NCBI GenBank assembly: GCA_019188255.1
Contig: JAETXT010000004.1
Location: 4,526,001 to 4,590,000 of the forward strand
Length of the DNA stretch: 64,000 nucleotides
DNA from: Verticillium longisporum
Lineage: Eukaryota > Ascomycota > Sordariomycetes > Glomerellales > Plectosphaerellaceae
Direction: 5' to 3'
The notes under the pieces were generated by a model. The model was not told where the DNA came from and did not search any database. It saw nothing but the letters and a program-made list of their open reading frames with translations. Numbering within the stretch: position 1 is the first letter of the stretch; the number at the start of each line of letters is the position of its first letter. The position numbers and the translations under genes were made by a program. Below, one piece after another: positions 11,220 to 23,348 of this stretch.

Positions 11220-12401
11220 TCAATCCGAACACCAGGCTCGCCTTATCGAAATACCTAAAATCCTTTTCGTATAAGTGGTTCACACGATAGCCCTGGTTTT
11301 CAAATGTTTGTGCTCAGATCGTCCCGTTGATGGCGAGGTAGAAGCTACGAGAGCCTCACGAACGAGGGGCACCTAGCCTTGTTTGCCACACCCCGGTCCC
11401 CCAGTCCACAGGACACCTTCTCAGGCTAGGTTGATTTGCAGGACGCGCTCGTGCGCGTGCTCATCGTCGGATTTTGGACAGCCGAAAGAACCACAGAGTA
11501 AACGGAAGGTTGAGATGGAGAGCGGTCATTCACGATGAAGTTTGAGCAAAGCTGGCGGCGACAGGAAGATATCACAAGGCGAAATGGAGCTCTTCGCGTA
11601 CGCAATTTCTTTTATCCATAGACTCATAGACTCTTGAGCCGCGAACCATGTCTCGGATACATTGCGTCTGAGCTTCATTAAGCCCGGTGACATAATGATT
11701 GCACTGTCGCTCTTGCGTCTGCTCTCCGTCTGCTTTTCCCAATCCCCCCATCACTCCCCTTCCTACTTCTGCCAAGCACAGACTGTGCGAGGCGGGTTCT
11801 CGGTCGTACCTGAGAGCCTCGTTGTCATTAAGGGGGCTTCACACATCACTCGGTCTTGTGTTTCTGTATGCATTCTTCTGGTATTGCGTGCGATAGGTGC
11901 ATGAGGTCGCGCGTATACTGACATAATTGTACATGATCTCTCTGCGCGCCGTTGTCAGGGCCTTTGGGTACGAAGATGTAAGATCTAATCTGGTCGTTTG
12001 TTCGTTTTACTGGCCTTCGAGGTGATATCTGTCACAAGTCATTGAACATACCATGCTGTTCCGTGTTTTACTCCTCATCTGCACATATGTTTTATTTGCC
12101 CTACTACGTTCGTTATATCCCCTTTGCTCGTCGTCTGCTGTTTGTTTCTGCTTCACTCCTTCGTCTCTAGAACTGCTACGAGCTTTATTTAGTGAACCTT
12201 ATAGAGTCTACCCATGTCGAGGCACAGCCTTAGTCAACCGGCTGGCCGATCTCAAAATCACTGGTCAACAGACTGCTCTTGGGCAAGGGTTCTGAGCTCA
12301 AAGCCAAGCATCACCCACCCGGCCCCTTTCGCCCACTTTCTCACTTCAACCCCAACACCAACACACTACATGACACTGCACGCAACATCCTCGACAGAAC
12401 G
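11220..12401. other. Intergenic
   Basis: Pyrimidine-rich tracts around 11700-11770 and 12050-12180 resemble fungal promoter/leader sequence for the gene at 12402. No gene recognised. Confidence 0.45.
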
Positions 12402-13654
12402 ATGATAGAGCGATTTGAGGACAGCACTCCGGACGTCGCGCCGAAGCAGGGAAGGATTCGTCGCACGGCTGTTGATATCGCCAAAAACAAGCACGCTGAT
12501 GCTGCCCCAATAGCCAAATTCGCTCTCGACCACCGAATTAAAGAGAACAGGCGCTCATCCGATCGGAGCCATAGGAAGCGACTCGCCCGGCACATTTCAC
12601 AGCTGCGATATGCTCAAACTGATGGCCTAGCGGAGCTTCCTCTCGCTGCCGTCGTTGATCTGACTCGGTCTTTCACGCCCTCGGAATGGATGGCCATAGA
12701 AAATAGCCCAGATCAGTTCAGGCGTGCGATGAATTTTTACGGAAACCAGGTCCTCGAACTTGATGCCACCTGGATGACATACTACAGAAATCTCGATCCA
12801 CGATGTGCCCGGCTCTGCCTCTTAGGTATGCTGCTTTGATCATGTAGATAACATACACCGCTCTTAACACCGGCACAGAAGTAGTTCTTGATGCTTGGAA
12901 AGGAGACGTCAGCGCAATTCTCACTGAAATGGCCAAAGTATCTAACAAGGCCTCTGTCGATCAGGTGAGCGTTGAGGGACACGATGACTCGTCGCAAAGC
13001 ACCTCGACACGAGCGACACCACACGCCGGAGCATCAGGGTCCGACAGGCTGATCCACGTTGGACAAGATATCGCTACTGCGGAGGGCATTCAAGACGACC
13101 ATGCTGCGAACGCCCAGCGTGATATCGTCAATCGAGCCGATGCCTTGTGCAGGCAGACGGAAGACGGCGGTCTTCTCCACCCAAAGGCAACTAACGGGCT
13201 GGATGACGTGATGAGTTACCCAGCGGTGCAAGTGGCTTCCGACCATGACGAATATAGCGAGGACATTGAACAAACGACCGCGGAAATGCTTCGACGGGAC
13301 CTAGCGACGCACGCAATGGCTCAAGGTGTTCCCCCTTCCTCGAGAGCCCAGTTGGCGAAGAGGCTGCGGGAGACGACGAACCAGAGTATCAGGCATCTCC
13401 ATCGGTCGGCTCTTCATGGAATCGGAATGTTGCCAACCAATCTGGATCGCGTGTTTCAAGACTTGCGCACATCATTCCAATCGTCGGATACCTGGGCCCT
13501 CGAGCGCATGTTGAGGTTGGAATGTTCTACTTGTGTGTCGGTGGATATAGATACCATCGGCGATTACGAGTTCAAGATCAAGGTGAGCAGGGATGCTGGA
13601 TTGGGGATTGTCAAGAAATATTGCTTGCCGATACTCCTTCGAGGTCTCGAATGA
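12402..13654 (+). CDS. Unknown protein, two exons
   Basis: ATG 12402, intron 12826-12878 (53 bp, TTAAC branch, CACAG acceptor), stop 13654; about 399 residues. The N-terminal 140 residues are basic and helical (SHRKRLARHISQLRY). The middle (~170-280) is acidic, Ser/Asp-rich and probably disordered. The C-terminal third is helical again. I do not recognise a family. The exact splice with continuing frame supports a real gene. A strong donor-like AAG/GTGAGC at about 13579 could start a further intron, so the C-terminus may differ from the read-through given here. Confidence 0.55.
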
Positions 13655-14023
13655 TAGCTTTTGCCTCGAACAAATGTACACATTGTCCTTTAACTGCCAC
13701 GCCAATCTGGTTCTCCTTGCTATTCCATGCTTGCCATTTTGTGCTACCTCCGTCTCTGATCTGTGCACAGCCTTCCAATACCTCCACGATAATAGAGCTC
13801 GAGACATTGATACACTCTATGCGCCAGTAGTATTCATAGCCTCGCTTGAGGTCATCGCTGTCCTTGAAGATGTCAGTGGGTGCGTCATGGGGAATCCCTC
13901 TCGTGGAACGTACAGTCATGGTTGGAAAATAGCTTCTACCACCATCTCTGGCCGATAATCCCAGTGCAGCGCGCTTAAGGATCGACCCGAGGGGAGGGAA
14001 CGATCTTCAAGAGTATGATGCTT
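13655..14023. other. No firm gene
   Basis: Overlapping frames exist on both strands (minus 13611-13919 is the most protein-like) but none has domain or splice support. Confidence 0.4.
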
Positions 14024-14500
14024 TTACAGACCCTGTACTACCCTTATTCCACCGCTAAACGATAGAGGGACTGTGTTTGGGTCTCCTCCTGAAGGTCCTT
14101 TGTCCGAGTTGTCGTCTTTGTTGTCTGAACCTCTGGAAGTTGGTGAGGGATTGTCTTTGCTGTTGGCGGACGATGGGAAGGAGGCGCCAAAAGAACCACG
14201 GGTATGTTGGAGCGTGAACGTTTTGTAGTGGGAGAGAGTTAACGTCTTGTGTAGCGTTGGAGGGAGTGGCGACAGGAGTGTGGTATACCGGAGCAGCAGC
14301 GAGAGACTGTAGCAGAAGGTGTCAGCCTGCGTGAGGGAGGTGAAGCCCGTGTGGGGCGGCTGATTAAGCTCACGTGTTGGAGTTGTGGACGGAGTGAGTT
14401 GTGGCACGAGCAGCGTGTGGAGTCAACGAATAGCAGGCGGGGGACTGTTGGAGCAGTACTTGTGACGTCACGAGAGATGCAGGCAAGGTATGGTTGCTTT
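14024..14500 (-). pseudogene. Candidate 5' exon remnant, presequence-like
   Basis: The minus strand reads open from about 14500 to 14024 with ordinary splice signals: a GTGAGC donor near 14370 and a CTACAG acceptor near 14311. The translated pieces are rich in Ser, Thr, Arg, Gln and Asn with few acids, as in a mitochondrial targeting leader. There is no ATG in the leader-like frame, and no domain follows downstream. It may be the broken front end of a duplicated nuclear gene for a mitochondrial protein. Identity unknown; chance openness of low-complexity sequence is a real alternative. Confidence 0.25.
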
Positions 14501-14749
14501 GGGAAGCAGTCTGGAGGGGTGTCGTCTGGGAAGAAGAGGAGTATTGGTGAAGTTTGTTGCGACTTTCAAGAGTTTAGGGGATTGTCGCGTTGAAGTGAGA
14601 ACGATAAAGGTTGTACTGTCGTCGTGCGATAATGGAAAGATTGGATAATGTACTAGTGAAACACCGTGAAACAGGGTGGTTGTATAGAGATAGCGTGTTG
14701 GTGATAGCTTCAGTTTAGTTCATAGTACTCTTTTTACCCCAGTCAGTTA

Positions 14750-15010
14750 GGTTCTGGATAATGGGTATGGGGCGAAGCCCCGTACGAAGGAGCATGGCGA
14801 CTGAGTCAAGCCCACATTCTTTAGGATAAAAGATAAATTTGTTAAAAAGATGACTTTGTGACCATCTTAACTATGGGCGGGCCGTCCATCTTTTGCGGGA
14901 GCAAAATCCCTATAATTTGTTGAGATTGTCAATTAATGTGAAGTGATGTAATGTAAATAGCTTCACTTTTTGAAAGTATGTAAAGGAGCGTAAGCGACTG
15001 GGACACCAAT
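14750..15010. other. AT-rich island with GC-rich hairpins, possible organellar insertion
   Basis: Base composition changes abruptly to AT-rich with small GC palindromes (GGGGCGAAGCCCC, and GCGGGAGCAAAATCCC), a texture typical of fungal mitochondrial intergenic or intron DNA. Two similar words, AAGGAGCATGGCGACTGAG and AAGGAGCGTAAGCGACTGG, lie about 190 bp apart. No reading frame. Confidence 0.3.
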
Positions 15011-16748
15011 GAAATGCAAGCGCCGCCTTCAATGTGTGCGAATCAACGGCGTGCGCTGGTGCCGCTAGCTCGCTGGGTTATGCAGCTTCGCGCATGGTTG
15101 TCTATCTCTCACTGGCTTTTTGGGGGCTGACCGCCTGCCAGGCGCTTGGCTGTGTATTGGGATTCTCATGGCGGCTTGCTACTTTAGGCCTCTGTGCTGT
15201 GTGGGACCCGTATCCGTGTACAGAACAGAATTAATCATCGATATGCAATTGACCCGCTGGTCAAGCGCTCGAGGTTGAGCGCCTTTTTCGCGCCTTTTTC
15301 GCGCCAACAGACATAGACACCCACGCCGTCAAGTAGACACGCTTGTCCGTTGGGATGGTAATAGCGAAGTCGCTGCCTTCCCCACCGGGTTTGGCGGCAC
15401 GCCCAAACAGGCATCGCGCCACGTCGGCGGCGCTGAGCCTGTGGCCATCCGTCTCCCGTGCACGGGCCCCTTGATGCGTTTACTATAAGTAGGCCGTCCC
15501 CCGTCCGCACGTCGTCGCCAGTACATGTTACCTCCTCACCTCCTTCCCGCCGTCGCCCAGTTCTAAGCTACTAGCTCGCCTTCCTTGTTTTCGTCGGCTC
15601 AGCCCCCTCCCCCTTTTCATCTCCACTGTCATGCTGCTGCCTGCCTAGCCTGGCACCACGCCCGGCTTCCCGACCTGGCCGCGTCCTCGTTGCAAGTCCT
15701 CGACAGCCATCTCGACCAGTCTTTCTGTCACGCGATGGAGCTTTGGTCTCAGCTTCGGCGACAATTCACAATGTTCGCTGGCCCTCGCCCAACTGGCCTC
15801 GCACGCCCAAAGCCCAGTCGCCGTTCCCGGTTCACGCGGTGACCTCCCAGCCTGCGTGTCCCTCCTTGCACTCACCCATGCTACGGGACTGAGGCTAGTA
15901 TCATGCATGGCAGCTCAGCTGCCAATCCTTTGAGCGATCACTTCCGCATAGCGATACTCCTGACTCCACGGTTGCCGCGGTCACCGGTCACGAAATGTTG
16001 CGATCGGACGAATCAGCTCATTACTCCGACTCACCGCCATTCCTCATGGCATTTGCTTTTCATGCAGGCAAAAGGGGCAAGATACCTTTACGGCGGCACC
16101 TTGGCGGAACTTGGCGACCGCCCCAGCTTCGTGCCCACCAATACGATCGATGGCTCTTGGGAGTTTCGGAAGGACGGGGCACGCTGGTGCGTTTCGCTTT
16201 CAGACCGGTGAGGCCTCCAAGCCTTTCATCCGGGCGTCGTCGTGTCATCCGATGAAGAAGCGCTCGGACAACTGAGTGGTTTATTTCCTTCCCAACTCGG
16301 ACGAAGGGGATGCGGCTGGCCAGCAATGTCTCACTTCGCACGACGGAGTACACTTTAAACCTTGACGTGGCTGGTCACCTGGTGCCTCGCGGAGAGCGGC
16401 GAGTCCGAGAGTCGTACGATGTCTGTCGACGTTATTGGAAGACGAAAGTGGAGGATGTGATAACTCATGCAAGACTACCGTTAAGGGTGGCGATGCAACG
16501 GTTAGGCAGGTCGTCCTTCAGGGGCCTGGGTTGAAGTAACCTTCTGATCATTGAGTCAACCTTCCCTATGAGAAGGTCATGAAGTGTGCTGCAGTGTTGG
16601 AAAACAGGCCTTTGGGAGTACCTGCGTAACAGCGTGTTTATCTATAAAAATACAACCGCAGGCTTCTCTCTGTGCCGTCCTCACCATACTCGTGATTCAC
16701 TCGCCACGCATTCATCGTATCGCTCTTGCGATTTCAAGTTTCACGGCC
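15011..16748. other. No gene recognised
   Basis: Several short frames, for example plus 15034-15234 (66 codons, hydrophobic) and plus 15903-16211, lack family or splice support. A small tandem repeat of CGCCTTTTTCG lies at 15280-15302. Confidence 0.45.
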
Positions 16749-18605
16749 ATGCAAATCAGCCTTGATCGTATTGAATTCTACCAGCCCTCCTACCAGCCCT
16801 CAGCGGCTGCACCATCCTTCATAGATCTCACGACGCCGGACAGTCTGAGACGATCAGTTTGCAAGCTGCCGAGAAACGAAGCTCTCTCTATGCCCGATGA
16901 GCGCGCCGAACGACAAAGACTACGCAGCCACCAGCCGGCTGACGAGAACGCCATTGTAATATCGGATGACGACGGTTGTGATGACGACGACGGCGATGGA
17001 AACGCCCGAGACATTCCGGCACCTGTGCCCGAGAGGCAGCCGTCGACTGCCGATGAAGGCGGTATTCTTAGCTCACGATCGGTCTCGAACTTTCGGGCTG
17101 ACTCGATATGCGGCCCTGTTGTTGACCCTCACCACATCGAGGCGTTCTCACAACATCCTGAGAAAGCAAGAGACAATGTCGTATTCGCAGGGGACGGAGA
17201 CTCTTCGACATATTGCACTCTACAAGCACCATCGTCTCTAGTTCTGCCAGCCCTTCTTCCCGCCCCCGGTGCCTCTGCCTCCGAGGACGACCATGACATG
17301 GGACGGGTCCGAACTCCCTCGGAGCTGGTCTCAAGTCCTGCTTATGACGTCCTTCAACCCTCGCTGCCACATACTGGAGGCTCCCAAGATTCTTCTAGCT
17401 ATGTGTCTCAAGCCAGCTCCGATGGGTCAGATGCGGAAGGTCCGGAGCGGACACTATCGCCTTCACCCTTGCGTGCAGAGCCTTTGGACCAGATTATCGT
17501 TACAACGACAATCGACCCAACTGAAGGCCTTGCAGGCTCAGCAGCGTCTCTGCTTGCCTCTTCCCTTTCGTCCCAGCTGTCCCCGTCGATCTGCGAGGGA
17601 TTACAGTTGGTCCAACGCGACCTACAAGACACAAGGCGAGCTCAAAAGATGCCAGCTGTCCCAACACGACCAGCAACGCTTTCTTTGCCTCAAAAACACA
17701 GTGATGGCCACCTGCACATCGCCATGTGACACAGCATTCGTGTCTGCACCCTTCACCACACCGCGGCAGCGAGGGCGGACCCGGGGCCCCCTTTACCGTC
17801 TAGCGTTAAGCGAACGCGGCGTACACTGCCAGCCCATGGATTCTCCAAGCGACGAAGTGCACGTCTCCGCTCTACATCGAGCAATGCACTAGACGCCTAT
17901 ATTCAGCATGAAGCGAACCAGAATTCCGAATCCAACATTGGTTCTTCCTCGTTAGACGGAAGCGACAGCGACGAAAGCTATACGGCAAGGTCGATAAACA
18001 GCACCGAAGAAAGGAGCGACAGCGGGCTGGACGAAATTGACATGCCGTCCCCGAAACGTCGCAAGGCATCTCCTCCACAGACAGCCGCCGCCCAACGTCG
18101 AAGCTTGCGACACTCTTCAAGGCTGTCGGCGGCCCCTGGTAACAGCCGTGGTGCGGAAGATGTCCGAACTTCTGGTATTGCTACCCCGCCATTATCCACG
18201 CGTCAATCGTCTGACCGAGACTCTGTCGATAAAGTGTGTGTCGCCAGGTTTGAGGAGTGGCCATTAGAGGGCGTCTCTCTGTAGCGCGTAACACTGAATA
18301 GCGTGGCGTCATTTCAGCTGCAGTTTTCATGGGACCCGCAAGTAGACCGGCGCCGGAATAATGGTGTGGCGGAGACACGACCCTTTTCATGTCCTCGTGG
18401 GAAACGGCACGGAAAGAAACATGCAAACAGTTCGGGCAGACCATTCACAAAGGATGAAGTCAACTATCTGATTAGGCTCAAGGAGGTTGAACAGTTATCT
18501 TGGGCCAAGATCCATGAACTGTTCACTCGGTCTCACCCAGGCCGGACGCAGGGGTCTCTGCAAGTGTACTATTGTACAAAACTCAAGAGACGAATTGATA
18601 GATAG
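16749..18605 (+). CDS. Large disordered protein with C-terminal Myb/SANT-like domain
   Basis: ATG 16749; introns 17701-17769 (69 bp) and 18234-18317 (84 bp, TTTCAG acceptor) give 567 residues in one continuous frame. Residues 1-~470 are low-complexity: acidic runs (DDDGCDDDDGDG), Ser/Pro-rich segments and basic patches (SPKRRKASPP) that look like nuclear localisation signals. The last ~60 residues resemble a Myb/SANT-like helix-turn-helix: GRPFTKDEVNYLIRLKEVE, then LSWAKIHELF, then a GRTQGSLQVYYCTKLK segment. This form is common in fungal DNA-binding proteins, so a nuclear DNA-binding role is likely. A tandem GATA tract directly after the stop (18597-18612) is incidental. The two splices are inferred from frame continuity. 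Confidence 0.7.
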
Positions 18606-20161
18606 ATAGATTAGCATCGATGTGGTTGATCCTGCGATTAGCCGCTTACATGAGGACTACTGGAGGAAGCTTTGGCAGGAACACTGTGACCAATCAAAAC
18701 GGCAAGCCAGAAATGAACTTAATGGCCACAGTACCTACTGTGCTCCGGCCCTCGCATAATCCCATTCCGCTCCATGTCATAACCAAGGCACTAATCTAGC
18801 GAGGATGATACCACTTGGACTGGGATAGGCAAACTCCAAGGTAGGGTAACGTGGCAACGACAAGTGATCCAGGAAAATTAGCCATGCCAAGCGGACGTCA
18901 GGATCGACAGAATGCACAAGTACATCAAAGCGGACATTCCAGTGCTTATAGGTACATTTCTTCTCGAGGACAGTGATCAAATTAACTGACCTTGTATCTA
19001 AGCGACAAGTTCTCAAGGCCCTACATCTGCCATGATCTCATATGTTAGCATGGTCCTTCTAGCAGTTCGTTGTGCTTACTGAGGATATGTTGAGTTCAGC
19101 CAAGAGGGGAATGTTCCAGGCATCGGCTTGGGCACTTGTCACAGCGCAAGCCACGACCAAGCCGGGAGTCGATATGATCTGTATTGAGAGATGGCCTAGC
19201 ATCTAGCAAACTTTGGGTGTATTACCTAATGTGTTACTGCCCGGTCTCCCTCCGGAGCTTCTTTTCTCCTATGTGAACAACGACCATTCGCAGGCCATCT
19301 AGACGCGGAACAAGCCGGCACCAGGGGAGAGCATGATAGTCCCGGTGGTCGGGCGTCTGCTCACCAGAATAAGGCCCAAGGGAAAGTACAAGAGCAGAGA
19401 ACTCAAAGCGCACGCTAAGGGTTCTGGGCAAGAAGATCGCTGGAATAGGTGCCAGGAGCCTCCCTCTCCATGTTGTAAGCTGTACGAAATTTCACTGGAC
19501 TGAGGAAACCTTACCTGTCCTATCATGCTGCAGAGCACTACCGACCCGTCTGCAAACATCAGACAGCCATCGCTATCAATCAGGGCCAGGGTGCCAAACG
19601 CAAATGCCCATGCTGAGAGAAACGATGATCTGAGCGACGACAAGGAACAAAAAGCTGCGGCGATACCTCACATTCAGTCTGTGGGTAATATGAGCGGTCG
19701 GGGACGTTTCCTACGAAGTGAACGCGGTGAAAACGCAAGATAGTGTTTCCTGGGTGTGGAGGGTCGGGCACATTGCTCACGTCGCGTCTTGTAAATTGGC
19801 CCGCGGCTCGATATCCCCGGGCAATCGCGGCCGCCAGATTGGCTTATGAACAGCATAGGAGGCTGTTTCAGGCGAAGGCTGGGTATTTGGGTCCGCTTTG
19901 GAAAGCGCAGCCTGCCGGCTCCCTGACCTAAATCAGGGTTTTTGTCAGGTAAGTCATATAGTGGCAACAAAGGTGAAGAGTTGGGGATGTGGAAAATCAC
20001 ACGCCGGCTTCCTTTCACCGCCACGATGGCAGTGATTGGTCGCATCTCACACGAAACGCGCCTGCGTTTCTGATGATCCGGGGCTGTCTGTACTTGAGCT
20101 GGTTTGGAAGGACAGAGGCCCGGCTGACCCAACGCGCCTAAGAAATCTCTTGGCCCATGAC
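18606..20161. other. No supported gene
   Basis: Minus-strand frames at 18777-19016, 19234-19431 and 19299-19643 carry splice-like signals and a hydrophobic stretch (LSSLLLYFPLGLILV), so a decayed multi-exon gene on the minus strand is possible. I could not build a model. Confidence 0.35.
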
Positions 20162-20233
20162 GACTAGATGGGTAAAGAGGACTAGATGAGTAAAGAGGAC
20201 TAGATGAGTAAAGAGGACTAGATGGGTAAAGAT
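20162..20233 (+). repeat. Tandem repeat, 4 x 18 bp
   Basis: Four near-perfect copies of GACTAGATGAGTAAAGAG at 20162, 20180, 20198 and 20216. G/A variation occurs at the tenth base, and the last copy ends AT. The unit length is a multiple of three but contains stops in all three plus-strand frames. Confidence 0.95.
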
Positions 20234-21168
20234 GCCAAGGCCTACATGGCTAAGATGAGGAAAGTGGTAGGCAAGTCAGACGAAGACGTGTCCTGCGCCG
20301 AGTACGAGCAGAGCTAGAAAGAAAGGCGTGGTACCATGCCTAATGCAAGCTCAAACGCGCACATGAACGGCAACTTGCAGACAAACATATCCGATCCGTC
20401 ACACGACAAATCACCGAGCGACAGGATCGCGTGTAAGATGGTCTCGAATGCCCCTCAACTGCCCGAGGCGTCGCAGAAGGTAAGAAGCAGCAGTCAATTG
20501 ATATCTCACCCGAGAGCCTCCCTCTCAATCCTCTAGCAGGAATGTGAAGACGGAGAAGCCACCCGTGCCAGAATTCTAGATGCCAGTGCAACTGAAAACA
20601 TGGCGAGACAGTGCCCGTCCCTCTATGACGCTTTGCCGTTCCTGCCGAGTCTGTGAGTCCGGCGGAAAGATCCTCATTTTTCAAGGAAGAAAGCAGTCAC
20701 TTGGTGCGCGACACACAGAAATCATCATCGAGGTGGATACCGACGGCGGCCTTGAGTAGGGACCAGTTTTGGGATCTTGCTAAGGGACCTCTGCGTCTAA
20801 AATGAGGCACTCGCTCGACTTAAGTCACTGAGCAACTTGGACACAACACACCCCACGAGAAGCTGAGCGAGAGGTAGGATACGAATGAGACCACAAAACA
20901 CAAGAAGCGGCCATACTGTATCAATACTCAATACTCAATAGTGCCTTTTTAGCCAAAAGCTACTTGACGCAGAAAATCTTTTTATGTAGACAAGAAGAGA
21001 GTGCCATGGTGACGTCACGTTGACGTATCAATTAGGGAGCTAATACAACTAGTAGGGTGATAGTGATAGATGGCTCTAGTGTGTTACCACGCTTCGCTAT
21101 AAAGCTAGCGAATCCTCATCGTTCGCAGGTGGTCTTGCATTTCTTTCGTGATTCGGAATGCCACAGGC
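20234..21168. other. No intact gene
   Basis: Plus-strand fragments rich in Lys, Glu and Arg around 20234-20560 are interrupted by many stops, as in a decayed coiled-coil gene. A small CAATACT repeat lies near 20932-20950. Confidence 0.4.
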
Positions 21169-22233
21169 ATGGCTGGTCCATCTACAAATTGGCCGATTGG
21201 CCCGCACAAAACCCTCAATAGGGAACGGCGGCCTCCACCAGATGTTGAGAAGGTCTTGCGGCAGTATCTCACGTCTGAGGAGGAAGCACAGATTCGTCGG
21301 CAATTTCAACAGGCTTGCCCCCGGCGTCGACAGGTCTTGTGGAGTGGGATGGACCAAAGCCAGGCACAAAGGTGGGCCGACGATCATCACATGCAGACGT
21401 TGACGACGGCAATGGGCCCATTGATGAACCCCAAGCATCCACAATGCCTTCAGCACCGTAAAACAAAAAAGCATGGTCAAAGTATGTCCACGGAGCATCG
21501 GCCGCCTTCGCTTGGTATATTTCTGGTTGCGATGTGGTCACGGTGCTGTTGCATCCACCGCCGATCAGATTCAACCCTTTCGGGGCAACCTTTTATCAGA
21601 CGATTGAGGAGCCTATTATCACAGGGAAGACTGGGGGTTGCAATGTGCGGCGGATTGAAGTAGTCCATCCGGCCGTACCCGAAGCTGCTGACTTCGCCTA
21701 CCAAATGTGGCCAGTGGATGAGGCCGAGGTATGGAAGGAAAGGTTTGGGAGGCTGAGTGTGGCTAACACTCGCTGGAGGCAGATCAAGGCCTCACAGGTT
21801 GAGTCTTCCCGGGTGATCTTCCGCACTATACCGCTAATGGAAGGTACAGGTGAGCCATGACAACACTGTTCCTGGGGGTGCCTTACCGGGATGCAAAACA
21901 CCTTTAGCGACAAAGAACTGTGGTGATAGCAAACCATTGAAAGATACGTCACGAGTGCTCGACGACACGAGGGGTAAGAAAGAGGGGAAGAAGAGGTGTA
22001 AAAAAGTGAAAGAACGGGAGGAAAATGAGAGAAGGGGAAGGAAGAAGGCGCGGACCAAGACGTGTGCTGTTGAAACCAACTTAAGAAAACTACCGAGACC
22101 AGGTAAGACTGGTACATTCAAGAGCCCGTCAATGAAGGTCGAAGATCAAGCAAAGGTAAAGCTGTCAGAAGGAGGCTCTCCGAGACTTAAGAAAAGAACG
22201 AAGGGGAACTTAGTACCACAAAGCCAAATATAG
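21169..22233 (+). CDS. Unknown protein with Lys/Arg-rich tail; -1 frame junction in an A run
   Basis: ATG 21169. The frame runs to an A6 run (21465-21470) and continues in the -1 frame from GCA TGG at 21471. A phase-compatible intron at 21850-21907 (GTGAGC donor, TTTAG acceptor) leads to a strongly basic tail ending at 22233. With the frame joined the model is 335 residues. The central region has conserved-looking segments such as FNPFGATFYQTIEEPIITG and YQMWPVDEAEVWKERFGRL. I believe related uncharacterised proteins exist in other ascomycetes but cannot name the family. The junction heptamer A AAA AAG is in exactly the register of a canonical -1 slippery site, but a single lost A is the simpler explanation. 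Confidence 0.55.
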
Positions 22234-23348
22234 CGTCTGTCACGAACTCGGAAAAAGTGAATCAGACATTGCAGGAATTTGAGTGCGAATAGGCAGGAAG
22301 GGGTTAAGACAGTCAGACCTGATACAATTTGCTCGCGAGTAAGCAAATATCTATGTACAACCCTGAAGTACGATAGAGCCGGCAATTCCTTTCTTGCCGT
22401 CTCGTTCCAGAGAAGGCGACGGTCTGCCGATGTAGTTCATCCACGTAATCCACTCAGCGAAATTTCAACGGCACTCCTCGACAGCGGTGGCAGAGTGTAC
22501 CAAAGCCTTTGCGGTGTAATCCTTCACCGCTATCTTACATAGATCGTATCAGACAACTCCACCACAGCTACAGATTTGGCGAAGCAGCGTGGTCTCCTCC
22601 CGCATCGCTCGACCGTCGCAGAAGAGCCGCAGCCCTAGATCCAATTGTTCCGACGTCACATGGCCGCACTTCAGCACCAATCCAGACACTGTGAAGGAGC
22701 TCAGAGGCGTGGATTGTTGACTTCATGAGGGAGGCTTCAAGTTACATGGGGCTTCTGGCACTTCAATCAAACTCAAATTTGGAGAGGGCATAGTCCCGTC
22801 GCCGGTGAACGAATCGAGATGCGAGATGAGAGAGCCATTGGTTACGGAGTGGGGAACGATGAAGGGCATTCTTTTTGGGATGTGGCCAAGCAATATTGGA
22901 GCTGTCAGAAGCCTGGAGTTGTCAGAAGCCGCCGTTGTATGGCAAGTAAAAACTGTACATTGACCAGTCGAAATGGGTGAAGGATATTTCAGACCTATAG
23001 AGAAACAAGCCAGTCCTATCTACCCGACGCACGGCTAGGGGTTGCTTGGAAACAGATTCGCTTCGTTTCGCGGCGTTCCTTCCAGCTTTTCCATAATGAA
23101 CCTCCCTTCCAACCACCGGACTCACAACTTCGCCGGACAGGTAGGGCAGTTGTGAGAGGATTGAGAGAACGCCAGCCACCGCTCTACCAGATGATGGCGA
23201 TAGCAAAGTGTCTATTTCATGGGGCAATATAGTCAAGCCCTCGCCAGATAACCCTCAAAGGCAAGCTTGATACCCAACTTGTCCAGGGCTGGTTACTTTG
23301 AATACAGCTACAGTGCTATCTAGCGGTGACGTAAGATCTCCTCTGTTC
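22234..23348. other. Intergenic
   Basis: No supported gene. A minus-strand frame at 22922-23236 (104 codons) has no recognised domain. Confidence 0.4.

Noticed and set aside
13611..13919. 102-codon minus-strand frame with protein-like composition
   Set aside because: Overlaps the end of the plus-strand gene and has no splice or domain evidence.
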